This document shows, in pieces, positions 44,274-53,027 of a stretch of 64,000 nt of DNA. The stretch is taken from the NCBI RefSeq assembly GCF_916619195.1, contig NZ_CAKAKL010000002.1, positions 808,001 through 872,000 of the forward strand. Direction: 5' to 3'. The first letter of the stretch is position 1. Each line of letters begins with the position of its first letter. The notes beneath the pieces are model-generated. The model worked only from the letters and a program-made list of their open reading frames with translations. It had not been told where the DNA came from and searched no databases. This DNA comes from Inquilinus sp. Marseille-Q2685. Lineage in GTDB: Bacteria; Pseudomonadota; Alphaproteobacteria; DSM-16000; Inquilinaceae. Made by a program: the position numbers and the translations under genes.

Positions 44274-44775
44274 CGTCTTTCCCCTGTTCCTGTCCGTCCA
44301 GTGCCCGTCCCAGCGCCAGCCTTGCCCGCGCCAGGCGGCTCATCACCGTGCCGATCGGGATGTCCAGGATCTCCGCCGCCTCGCGGTATGAGGCCCCGTC
44401 GATCGAGACCAGCAGTAACACGCTGCGCTGCTCTTCCGGCAGCGCGGCGATCGCCCGTTCCACCGTGCCCAGCGCCAGCCGGATCTCGCCGGCGTGGCCG
44501 CGCCCGTCCGGCACCGCCGCCAACGCCTCGTCATCCGCCTCAGTGCGCCGCGTCCGGCGCTGGCGAAGCCGGTCGACCCAGGTGGTCTGGACGATCCGGA
44601 ACAGCCAGCTGTCCAGCCGCGAGCCCGGCGTGAACTGGTGCGAGCGGGCCAACGCCTTCTCGCAGGCCGCCTGCACCAGATCGTCGCCCTCGTCCCGCGA
44701 CCCCGCCAGGCCCCAGGCAAAGCGCCGAAGCCGCGGCAGGTGGGCCGCTAGGTTGGACCGCACCTCGTCCCCCAC
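44242..44775 (-). CDS. ECF RNA polymerase sigma factor
   Basis: 177 residues. Region 2 (about 10-75: RFAWGLAGSRDEGDDLVQAACEKALA, WLFRIVQTTWVDRLRQ) and region 4 (about 105-160: LPEEQRSVLLLVSIDGASYREAAEILDIPIGTVMSRLARAR) are complete. First gene of the sigma, anti-sigma, subtilase operon. A GGGAAT-N16-CGTT element just upstream could be its own promoter. Confidence 0.92.
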   Translation of the reverse strand: MGDEVRSNLAAHLPRLRRFAWGLAGSRDEGDDLVQAACEKALARSHQFTPGSRLDSWLFRIVQTTWVDRLRQRRTRRTEADDEALAAVPDGRGHAGEIRLALGTVERAIAALPEEQRSVLLLVSIDGASYREAAEILDIPIGTVMSRLARARLALGRALDGQEQGKDDGGRPVQILG

Positions 44776-44802
44776 GCCGTCTTCCCTTCCCGTTACAGGG
44801 AC

Positions 44803-44828
44803 AACGGCCGAGGCCGGTCCCTATTCCC
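44803..44828 (-). promoter_or_regulatory. candidate ECF-type autoregulated promoter
   Basis: On the minus strand GGGAAT (44828-44823), a 16-base spacer and CGTT (44806-44803) match the general ECF pattern GGAA-N16/17-CGTT, about 28 bases before the sigma start. Confidence 0.4.
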
Positions 44829-44996
44829 CGAGGACAATTCCATGGCCGAACGCATCTCGTTCGACGGACGGCCATGCCCGTGACACGCAACCGGCAGGTC
44901 AGGGACGATGTTCCCGCATGGCTTCCCTCTGGCTTCGCCGCCCGAGTCGCCGCTAGCCTCCGCATCGTCAGCCACGACCGCGCACCGGAGACGGCC

Positions 44997-46301
44997 ATGC
45001 AGCGCCTCGAGACCATGATGACGGACGACCTCCGCGCCTTCCGGCGCCAGGCGGGGGACCGGCATGCCGCCTTCCGCGCCCGCGGACTGAAGCTGGACAG
45101 CAGCCGGGGCAATCCGTCGCCGGAGCAGCTGGATCTGTCGAACGCGCTGCTGTCCCTGCCCGGGCCGGACGGATTCCGGTCGGCGGAGGGCGTCGACGGA
45201 CGCAACTATCCCGGCGACATGCGCGGCCTGCCCGAGGCCCGGGCGCTGTTCGCGCCGATGCTGGGCGCCCCGGCGGAGCAGGTGCTGATCGGCGGCAATT
45301 CCAGCCTGCGGCTGATGCACGACCTGATCGTCTTCGCCCTGCTGCACGGATTGCCGGACGGCGAGGCGTCCTGGAGCGCCCAGGCCCCGGTCACCTTCCT
45401 GTGCCCGGCGCCGGGCTACGACCGGCATTTCGCCATCTGCGAGGGCTTCGGCATCCGCATGGTCCCGGTGCCGCTGACCGGGCACGGGCCGGACATGGAC
45501 GTGGTCGAGCGGCTGGTCGCCGAGGACCCGTCGGTGAAGGGCCTATGGTGCGTGCCGAAATACAGCAACCCGACGGCCGAGACCTATTCGCCCGAGACCA
45601 TAGAGCGGCTGGCGGCGATGCGCACCGCCGCCCCGGACTTCCGGCTGTTCTGGGACAACGCCTATGCGGTGCACCACCTGACCGGGCAGCCGCACGCCCT
45701 GTCGAACATCCTGGAGGCCTGCGCCCGGCACGGCCATGCCAACCGGCCCTTCGTGTTCGGCTCGACCTCGAAGATCACCTTCGCCGGCAGCGGCCTGGCG
45801 CTGTTCGCCGCCTCCGCCGCCAACCTGGACTGGGCGCGCAAGCACCTGTCGCGGCAGTCGATCGGGCCCGACAAGCTGAACCAGCTGCGCCATGTCCGGC
45901 TGCTGCGGGACGAAGCCGGCATCGCCGCGCTGATGGAACGGCACCGGCAGATCATCGCGCCGAAGTTCCAGCGCGTGCAGGCGGTGTTCGCCGAACACCT
46001 CGGCGATGCCGGCGTCGCCCGCTGGACCGAGCCCGAAGGCGGCTATTTCATCAGCCTGGACGTTCGCCGCGGCTCCGCCCGCCGCACCGTGGCCCTGGCA
46101 CAGGAGGCCGGGGTGGCGATGGTGCCGGCCGGCGCGACCTTCCCCTATGGCCGCGACCCGGACGACCGCAACATCCGCATCGCCCCGACCTTCCCGACGG
46201 TCGAGAATGTCGGCCTGATGGCCGAAGGCGTGGCGCTGTCGGTGCTGGTGGCGACCAGCGAGTCGATCCTGGCCGAACGCGAGGCCGGCGGCGGCCACTG
46301 A
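44997..46301 (+). CDS. PLP-dependent aminotransferase (class I/II, Asp_aminotransf type)
   Basis: 434 residues of the fold-type I subgroup found in actinobacterial aspartate aminotransferases: SRGNPSPEQLDLSNALLSLPG, YPGDMRGLPEARALFA, VPKYSNPTAETYSPETIERLA. The PLP Lys is in FGSTSKITFAGSGLALF. The C-terminus has GYFISLDVRRGSARRTVALAQEAGVAMVPAG. Donor and acceptor unknown, aspartate or alanine being likeliest. Start at ATG 44997 (GGAG upstream); the frame is open further up but without similarity. Confidence 0.85.
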   Translation: MQRLETMMTDDLRAFRRQAGDRHAAFRARGLKLDSSRGNPSPEQLDLSNALLSLPGPDGFRSAEGVDGRNYPGDMRGLPEARALFAPMLGAPAEQVLIGGNSSLRLMHDLIVFALLHGLPDGEASWSAQAPVTFLCPAPGYDRHFAICEGFGIRMVPVPLTGHGPDMDVVERLVAEDPSVKGLWCVPKYSNPTAETYSPETIERLAAMRTAAPDFRLFWDNAYAVHHLTGQPHALSNILEACARHGHANRPFVFGSTSKITFAGSGLALFAASAANLDWARKHLSRQSIGPDKLNQLRHVRLLRDEAGIAALMERHRQIIAPKFQRVQAVFAEHLGDAGVARWTEPEGGYFISLDVRRGSARRTVALAQEAGVAMVPAGATFPYGRDPDDRNIRIAPTFPTVENVGLMAEGVALSVLVATSESILAEREAGGGH

Positions 46302-46325
46302 CCCGGAGCGGTCGGCCGCCCCCGT

Positions 46326-47249
46326 TCACACGGGAATGCCCGGCCCGGACGAGGTGCTGGTGAAGACGTCGATGGCGAAGTCCACGAAGGCGCGGACCTT
46401 CGGGACGAGGTATCGCCTGGACGGATAGACGGCATAGATCGGGGTCTCCACCGCCGACCAGTCCTCCAGAACGGTCGAGAGGGTTCCGCGGGCGAGGTCG
46501 TCCGCCACATAGCGGCGGGGCACAAGGCTCAGGCCGAATCCGGCCAGCAGCGCGTCCCGCACCGCGATGCCAGAGGTGACCTTGTACCGGCCGTCGATCG
46601 GCACCCGGACCGCCGCTCCGCCCCGCCGGAACGTCCATTCGTCGGCATGGCCGGAGAGGGTGAACTGGACGCAGTCGTGGCGGCGGAGGTCGTCCGGCTG
46701 CTCGGGCGCGCCCCGGCGCCGGACGTATTCCGGCGATCCGCAGACGACATGGTCGAGCGTGAACAGCCGCCGCGCGACCAGGCTCGATTCCTCCAGGCTG
46801 TCGCTGCCGCGGATCGCGACGTCGTACCCATCCTTCACGATGTCGATGCGGCGGTCGTCCAGGTTGAGGTCGAGCGAAAGCTCCGGGTATCGCGCCAGGA
46901 AGGCCGGGATCGCCGGCGACAGGGTCAGCAGCGTCAGCGAGACCGGCGCGGTCACGCGCAGCAACCCGCTCGGCTTGCTCTGCAGGGCGCCGAGCGACCG
47001 GTCGGCATCCTCGATGTCGTCGAGGATGCGGCGGACCTGCTGGTAGTAGATCGACCCCGCCTCGGTCAGGCTCATCCGGCGGGTGGTCCGGTTCAGCAGC
47101 CGCGCCTGGACGTGCCGTTCCAGCTCGCCGATGTTCTTGCTGATCGCGGCCGGGGAGAGCTGGAGCACCTTGCCGGCATTCGCGAAGCTGCCCTGCTCCA
47201 CCACCGTCCGGAACACCTTCAGCGCGACCATATGGTCCATATTGTTCAC
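46326..47249 (-). CDS. LysR family transcriptional regulator
   Basis: 307 residues: N-terminal winged helix (ALKVFRTVVEQGSFANAGKVLQLSPAAISKNIGELERHV) and a LysR substrate domain of the DmlR/AaeR-like subgroup (ITAP-type opening RVTAPVSLTLLTL). GTG start at 47249; ATG 47240 is an alternative 3 codons in. Diverges from an EamA exporter gene with a T-N11-A dyad between them, so it probably controls that transporter. Confidence 0.88.
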   Translation of the reverse strand: MNNMDHMVALKVFRTVVEQGSFANAGKVLQLSPAAISKNIGELERHVQARLLNRTTRRMSLTEAGSIYYQQVRRILDDIEDADRSLGALQSKPSGLLRVTAPVSLTLLTLSPAIPAFLARYPELSLDLNLDDRRIDIVKDGYDVAIRGSDSLEESSLVARRLFTLDHVVCGSPEYVRRRGAPEQPDDLRRHDCVQFTLSGHADEWTFRRGGAAVRVPIDGRYKVTSGIAVRDALLAGFGLSLVPRRYVADDLARGTLSTVLEDWSAVETPIYAVYPSRRYLVPKVRAFVDFAIDVFTSTSSGPGIPV

Positions 47250-47281
47250 CGCTGGTCGTAAGTGTCGTCACCAGACCGATC

Positions 47282-47306
47282 ATTATCTCGCGAGGGTGAA
47301 GATAAT
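47282..47306. promoter_or_regulatory. LysR-type binding site
   Basis: ATTATCT (47282-47288) and AGATAAT (47300-47306) form a perfect 7-bp dyad separated by exactly 11 bases, the standard T-N11-A LysR layout, between the divergent LysR and EamA genes. Confidence 0.65.
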
Positions 47307-47354
47307 ACGTTATGGGCCAAGAGGCGGAGGCCTCGGATTCGCGTGAGGCCCGCC

Positions 47355-48245
47355 GTGACGATCTCCATTGCCCACAAGGATGCGACGGCGAATGCCAGCC
47401 AGATGGCGGCGATCCTGACCACCGCCGTCGCTCCGGCCGTCTGGGGCACCACCTACTACGCCGTCACCGCCTTCCTGCCGCAGGGCTATCCGCTGACCGT
47501 CGCGATGCTGCGCGCCCTGCCGGCCGGGCTGCTGCTCCTGGCCCTGGTCCGGACTCTGCCCGCAGGCATCTGGTGGGCCCGGATATTCGTGCTCGGCGCG
47601 CTGAACTTCTCGATCTTCTTCGCGCTGCTGTTCGTCTCGGCCTATCGCCTGCCGGGCGGGGTCGCCGCGACGCTCGGCGCGGTCCAGCCCCTGATCGTGA
47701 TCGCGCTGGCCCGCCTGGTGCTGGGCCGGCCGGTGCGGCCGCTCGCTGTCCTGGCCGGCATCGGCGGCGTGGCGGGCATCGCGCTGGTCGTGCTGACGCC
47801 GCAGGCGGCGCTCGATCCCGTGGGGATCGCCGCCGGCCTTGCCGGTATCGTTTCCCTGGCTTGCGGCACCGTCCTCTCGCGACGCTGGCAGCCGCCCGTG
47901 TCCTCCCTGACCTTCGCTGCGTGGCAGCTTACGGCCGGAGGCCTGCTGCTGGTTCCGGCGGCGCTGCTGCTGGAACCGGCCCTGCCGATCCCGACCGCGG
48001 CCAACCTGGTCGGCTTCGCCTGGATCAGCCTGATCGGCGGTGCGCTCACCTACATCCTCTGGTTCCGGGGATTGGCGCGGATCGAGCCGAGCGCCGTCGC
48101 GTCGCTCGGGTTGCTCAGCCCCCTGGTCGCGACCTGGGTGGGCTGGCTCCTCCTCGACCAGAGCCTGACGCCGCTGCAGCTCGGCGGCTTCGTCGTGGCG
48201 ATCATCAGCCTCTGGCTGAGCCAGCGGGCCGCCACGGCCCGGTAG
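47355..48245 (+). CDS. EamA family (DMT superfamily) transporter
   Basis: 296 residues with about ten hydrophobic helices arranged as two EamA repeats: TTAVAPAVWGTTYYAVTAFLP opens the first and LAGIVSLACGTVLSRRWQPPV the second. Members export amino acids, nucleosides or small metabolites. I chose the GTG at 47355 (GAGG upstream), which gives the usual length; an ATG at 47262 would add 31 charged residues overlapping the operator. Under probable LysR control. Confidence 0.85.
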   Translation: MTISIAHKDATANASQMAAILTTAVAPAVWGTTYYAVTAFLPQGYPLTVAMLRALPAGLLLLALVRTLPAGIWWARIFVLGALNFSIFFALLFVSAYRLPGGVAATLGAVQPLIVIALARLVLGRPVRPLAVLAGIGGVAGIALVVLTPQAALDPVGIAAGLAGIVSLACGTVLSRRWQPPVSSLTFAAWQLTAGGLLLVPAALLLEPALPIPTAANLVGFAWISLIGGALTYILWFRGLARIEPSAVASLGLLSPLVATWVGWLLLDQSLTPLQLGGFVVAIISLWLSQRAATAR

Positions 48246-48248
48246 GGA

Positions 48249-48920
48249 TCAGGGACAGCGGATCGCAGACAGCCCGCCGCGCCCTTCATCCGCCACCGGT
48301 TCGAATTCGCCGGTCTCCGGATCACGCACCAACAGGCGGCCGGAGGCGACGCCGAAATAGGCGCCGTGCAGCTTCAGCTTGCCGCGCTCGACCAGCGTCG
48401 AGACGCAGGGAAAGGTCATCAGGTTCCTCAGGCTCAGCTCGACCGAGGCGAATTCAAGCCGGCGCAGATAGTCGTCGCCATCCTCCGGCTTGCGGGGGCC
48501 GAGGCTCTCCGCCGCCGGGGCGATCTGCGACATCCAGCGGCCGATGAAATCGCCCGGCGACAGCGGCTCCTGCTCATCGGCGAAGGCGCGAATGCCGCCG
48601 CAATAGGCGTGGCCCAGCACCACGATGTGCTTCACCCGCAGCGCCTGCACGCCGAATTCCAGCGCGGCGCTGGTGCCGTGCTGGGTTTCGCGGTCCGGCT
48701 CGTAGGGCGGCACCAGGTTGGCGACGTTGCGCACCACCAGCAGCTCGCCCGGCGCGGCGTCGAAGATGACCTCGGGCGAGACCCGCGAATCGACGCAGCC
48801 GACGATCATGATCTCCGGCCGCTGGCCCTTCTCCGCCAGCATCTCGTACCGGCTGCGCTCGGCAGCGAACCGGCCGCTGAGAAAGGCGCGATAGCCCTCG
48901 GTAAGCCGTTCGGGAAACAT
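48249..48920 (-). CDS. beta-class carbonic anhydrase
   Basis: 223 residues. Interconverts CO2 and bicarbonate. The Zn ligands are Cys in VGCVDSRVSPE, with the Asp/Arg pair, and His and Cys in VLGHAYCGGIRAF. RNVANLVPPYE and TSAALEFGV are conserved. Start at ATG 48918-48920. Convergent with EamA, 3 bases apart. Confidence 0.93.
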   Translation of the reverse strand: MFPERLTEGYRAFLSGRFAAERSRYEMLAEKGQRPEIMIVGCVDSRVSPEVIFDAAPGELLVVRNVANLVPPYEPDRETQHGTSAALEFGVQALRVKHIVVLGHAYCGGIRAFADEQEPLSPGDFIGRWMSQIAPAAESLGPRKPEDGDDYLRRLEFASVELSLRNLMTFPCVSTLVERGKLKLHGAYFGVASGRLLVRDPETGEFEPVADEGRGGLSAIRCP

Positions 48921-49096
48921 GGCCGCTCTCTTATCCACATCGCCGCGACACCGAATGCGGCAGAAGCGTGGCAATAGCAAACCGCGCCGGCCGCGCCAAT
49001 ACGGACCGCACCGGCGGATCGCGGTTGGATCGGCGTCGGGTCTGCTCTAAGCAGGGCGGAGCTGGTGTTCAGGGCAGGATCGAGAGTGCGGACGGA

Positions 49097-50131
<1,035 letters not shown>

Positions 50132-50188
50132 GACCGAATGCCACGACGTAACCAAGCGGCTTGACGGCGCGAATTCATCTATGCTGCA

Positions 50189-50238
50189 GCAAATGCGTCT
50201 TGGTCGCACACTTGTGGGGCAAATGCGTCTTGGTCGCA
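50189..50238. repeat. 20-bp direct repeat (period 30) upstream of the iron-binding protein gene
   Basis: GCAAATGCGTCTTGGTCGCA occurs identically at 50189-50208 and 50219-50238. Each copy contains the partial dyad TGCG-N7-CGCA. The 30-bp period places both on roughly the same helix face. Looks like two operator sites for an unidentified regulator, possibly iron-responsive. Confidence 0.65.
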
Positions 50239-50279
50239 GATCGCCAATCCGGCCGGACGATTACAGGGGGAGTCGCACG

Positions 50280-51302
50280 ATGAGGGACGTTTCCGTATTC
50301 CGGCTCGCGCTTCTGGCGGGCATCGCCATCCTCGGCACCGCCGGCACCGCCGCGGCCGACATCAACATCTACACGACGCGGGAGCCGGGGCTGATCCAGC
50401 CACTGCTCGACGCCTACACCGCCAAGAGCGGCGTCAAGGTGAACACCGTGTTCCTGAAGGACGGGCTGGCCGAGCGGGTCGCCGCCGAGGGGCAGAGCTC
50501 GCCCGCCGACCTGCTGATGGCGGTCGATGCCGGCAACCTGGCCGATCTGGTGGACAAGGGCGTCACCCAGCCGATCGAATCCAGCGTCCTGACCGCTGCG
50601 GTTCCCGCCCAGCTGCGCGATCCGAACAATCACTGGGTTTCGCTGTCGGTCCGCGCCCGCGTTCTCTATGCCGACAAGGCCCTCGACCTGACCGCCTTCA
50701 ACTATGAGGATCTGGCCGACCCGAAGTGGAAGGGCAAGGTCTGCATCCGCTCCGGCCAGCATCCCTACAACACGGCGCTGTTCGCCGACTACATCGCGCA
50801 TTACGGCGCCGAGAAGACCGAGGCCTGGCTGACCGGCCTCAAGGCCAACCTGGCGCGCAAGGCCGGCGGCGGCGACCGCGACGTGGCCAAGGACATCCTC
50901 GGCGGCATCTGCGACATCGGCATCGCCAATTCTTACTATGTCGGGCTGATGCGCTCCGGCAAGGGCGGCGAGGAGCAGGTGGCCTGGGGCAACGCGATCA
51001 AGGTGATCCTGCCGACCTTCAAGGACGGCGGCACCCAGGTGAATGTCAGCGGCGCGGCCCTGGCCAAGCATTCGCCGAACAAGGCCGAGGCGGTGAAGCT
51101 GCTGGAGTACCTGGTGTCGGACGAGGCCCAGAAGATCTATGCCGAGGCCAATTTCGAGTATCCGGTGAAGGCCGGCGCCCAGGCCGACCCGATCATCGCC
51201 TCCTTCGGCGAGTTGAAGGTCGATTCCGTGCCGCTGACGGAGATCGTCAAGCACCGCAAGCAGGCGAGCGAGCTGGCCGAGAAGGTCGGTTTCGACGGCT
51301 GA
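50280..51302 (+). CDS. fbpA: Fe(III) ABC transporter substrate-binding protein
   Basis: 340 residues. Signal peptide to about residue 27 (LALLAGIAILGTAGTAAA), then INIYTTREPGLIQPLLDAY, typical of FbpA/FutA ferric-binding proteins. The adjacent tyrosines in GIANSYYVGLMRSG are the usual Fe(III) ligands. Start at ATG 50280 behind GGGGGAG. Followed by a strong terminator, so it is probably made in excess over the permease. Confidence 0.88.
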   Translation: MRDVSVFRLALLAGIAILGTAGTAAADINIYTTREPGLIQPLLDAYTAKSGVKVNTVFLKDGLAERVAAEGQSSPADLLMAVDAGNLADLVDKGVTQPIESSVLTAAVPAQLRDPNNHWVSLSVRARVLYADKALDLTAFNYEDLADPKWKGKVCIRSGQHPYNTALFADYIAHYGAEKTEAWLTGLKANLARKAGGGDRDVAKDILGGICDIGIANSYYVGLMRSGKGGEEQVAWGNAIKVILPTFKDGGTQVNVSGAALAKHSPNKAEAVKLLEYLVSDEAQKIYAEANFEYPVKAGAQADPIIASFGELKVDSVPLTEIVKHRKQASELAEKVGFDG

Positions 51303-51310
51303 TCAGGGAT

Positions 51311-51343
51311 CCGGGCGTGGTTCTCCCCACGCCCGGCCTTTTT
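51311..51343 (+). terminator. Rho-independent terminator after the iron-binding protein gene
   Basis: Perfect 10-bp stem CCGGGCGTGG/CCACGCCCGG, a 6-base loop and then CCTTTTT. It lies between binding-protein and permease genes, so it should act as a partial terminator inside the operon. Confidence 0.85.
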
Positions 51344-51349
51344 CCGACG

Positions 51350-53026
51350 ATGGCGCAAGTCGCTCTGCATCCGCCCCCTGCCCTGACCGTCGCCAGGCGC
51401 CAGCCCGGACGGCGCTGGCTTTCGGCCGCAGCGGTCATCGGCGGGCTGGTGGCTCTGCCGGTGCTCGCCCTGGCCTGGGAGGCGCTGCAGGGGTCGGGCG
51501 GGCTGTGGCCGCATCTCCTCGCCTATGTGCTGCCGCCGGCCCTGGGCCAGACGGTGACGCTGCTGCTGGGGGTCGGCGTGCTGGTCACCGTGATCGGCAC
51601 CTCGACGGCTTGGCTGGTGACGGCCTACGACTTCCCGGGCCGGCGACAGCTGGAATGGGCGCTGCTGCTGCCGCTGGCGGTGCCGACCTACATCATCGCC
51701 TACGCCTATCTCGACATCCTGCACCCGCTGGGGGTGGTGCAGGGCGCGATCCGCGATCTCTTGGGCTATTCCAGCCCGCGCGAGTTCCGGCTGCCCGACA
51801 TCCGGTCGATGGCCGGCTGCATCATGCTGCTGGGCTTCGTGCTGTACCCCTATGTCTACATCACCACCCGGGCGATGTTCCTGACCCAGGCGGCCAACCT
51901 GGTCGAGGTTTCGCGCACGCTCGGCACCCGGCGCGGCCAGGTGTTCCGGCGGGTGGCGCTGCCGCTGGCGCGGCCGGCCATCGCGGTCGGCGTCAGCCTG
52001 GCGCTGATGGAGGCGCTGAACGATGTCGGCGCGTCGGAGTTCCTCGGCGTGCGGTCGCTGACCATCTCGGTCTACACCACCTGGGTGACGCGCTCGGACC
52101 TGCCCGGCGCGGCGCAGATCGCGCTGGCGATGCTGGCGCTGGTGATCGCCCTGGTGGTGCTCGAGCGCTGGGCCCGCCGCCGGCAGCGCTACTGGACCGC
52201 GGCGCAGCGCACGCGCAGCTTCGCGCCGCACCGGCTGCCCCCCCTCCCCGGCCTGGCAGCCATGGTCCTCGGCCTGGTTCCGGTCCTGATCGGCTTCGCC
52301 GCCCCGGCCCTCTATCTCGCGGTCGAGGCGTGGAAGCGGTTCCGCTTCAACGGCGTCTCCGACCGGCTGCTGTCCGAGGCGGCCAACACCGTGGCTCTGT
52401 CGGCGATCGCGACCATCGCCGTGCTGCTGTCCGGCGTGATCGTCGCCTATACCGCCCGGTCGCGGCCGGGCCGCGTCTCGGCGGCGCTCCAGCGCCTCGC
52501 CACCCTGGGCTACGCCATGCCGGGAACGGTGATCGCGATCGGCATCCTGGTCCCGGTCGCCGCCCTCGATCAGGTGATCGACCGGGCCGCGAGCGCCTGG
52601 CTCGGCGTCTCCACCGGGCTGCTGCTGATCGGGTCCGGAGCGGCCCTGGTCTATGCCTATGTGGCGCGTTTCCTGGCGATCTCCACCGGCGCGGTCGAGG
52701 CCGGGTTCAGCCGCATCCCGCGCTCCTTCGACCAAGCGGCGCGCAGCCTGGGCCAGACCGTGACCGGCACCTTCCGCCACGTGCACCTGCCGCTGTCCAA
52801 GGCCGCGCTGGCGGCGGCCGGCCTCCTGGTGTTCGTGGACTGCATGAAGGAGCTGCCGGCGACCCTGCTGCTGCGTCCCCTCAATGTCGAGACGCTGGCG
52901 ACGCATCTCTATGGCGAGGCGGCGCGCGGCACCTATGAGGAGGCGGCGATCGCCGCCCTGGCCATCGTCCTGGTCGGGATCCTGCCGGTCGTGCTGCTGG
53001 CCCGGATCGGCCGACGGAGCTCGTAG
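51350..53026 (+). CDS. fbpB: Fe(III) ABC transporter permease (fused two-domain, FbpB type)
   Basis: 558 residues with about 12 hydrophobic segments forming two BPD_transp_1 domains. EAA-like coupling loops are VSRTLGTRRGQVFRRVALPLARPAI near residue 185-210 and QAARSLGQTVTGTFRHVHLPLSKAAL near 465-490. The fused layout matches FbpB/SfuB and ThiP; with an FbpA-type binding protein, iron is the likely substrate. Start at ATG 51350, 7 bases after the terminator T-run, so the ribosome-binding site is poor. Confidence 0.88.
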   Translation: MAQVALHPPPALTVARRQPGRRWLSAAAVIGGLVALPVLALAWEALQGSGGLWPHLLAYVLPPALGQTVTLLLGVGVLVTVIGTSTAWLVTAYDFPGRRQLEWALLLPLAVPTYIIAYAYLDILHPLGVVQGAIRDLLGYSSPREFRLPDIRSMAGCIMLLGFVLYPYVYITTRAMFLTQAANLVEVSRTLGTRRGQVFRRVALPLARPAIAVGVSLALMEALNDVGASEFLGVRSLTISVYTTWVTRSDLPGAAQIALAMLALVIALVVLERWARRRQRYWTAAQRTRSFAPHRLPPLPGLAAMVLGLVPVLIGFAAPALYLAVEAWKRFRFNGVSDRLLSEAANTVALSAIATIAVLLSGVIVAYTARSRPGRVSAALQRLATLGYAMPGTVIAIGILVPVAALDQVIDRAASAWLGVSTGLLLIGSGAALVYAYVARFLAISTGAVEAGFSRIPRSFDQAARSLGQTVTGTFRHVHLPLSKAALAAAGLLVFVDCMKELPATLLLRPLNVETLATHLYGEAARGTYEEAAIAALAIVLVGILPVVLLARIGRRSS

Positions 53027-53027
53027 A

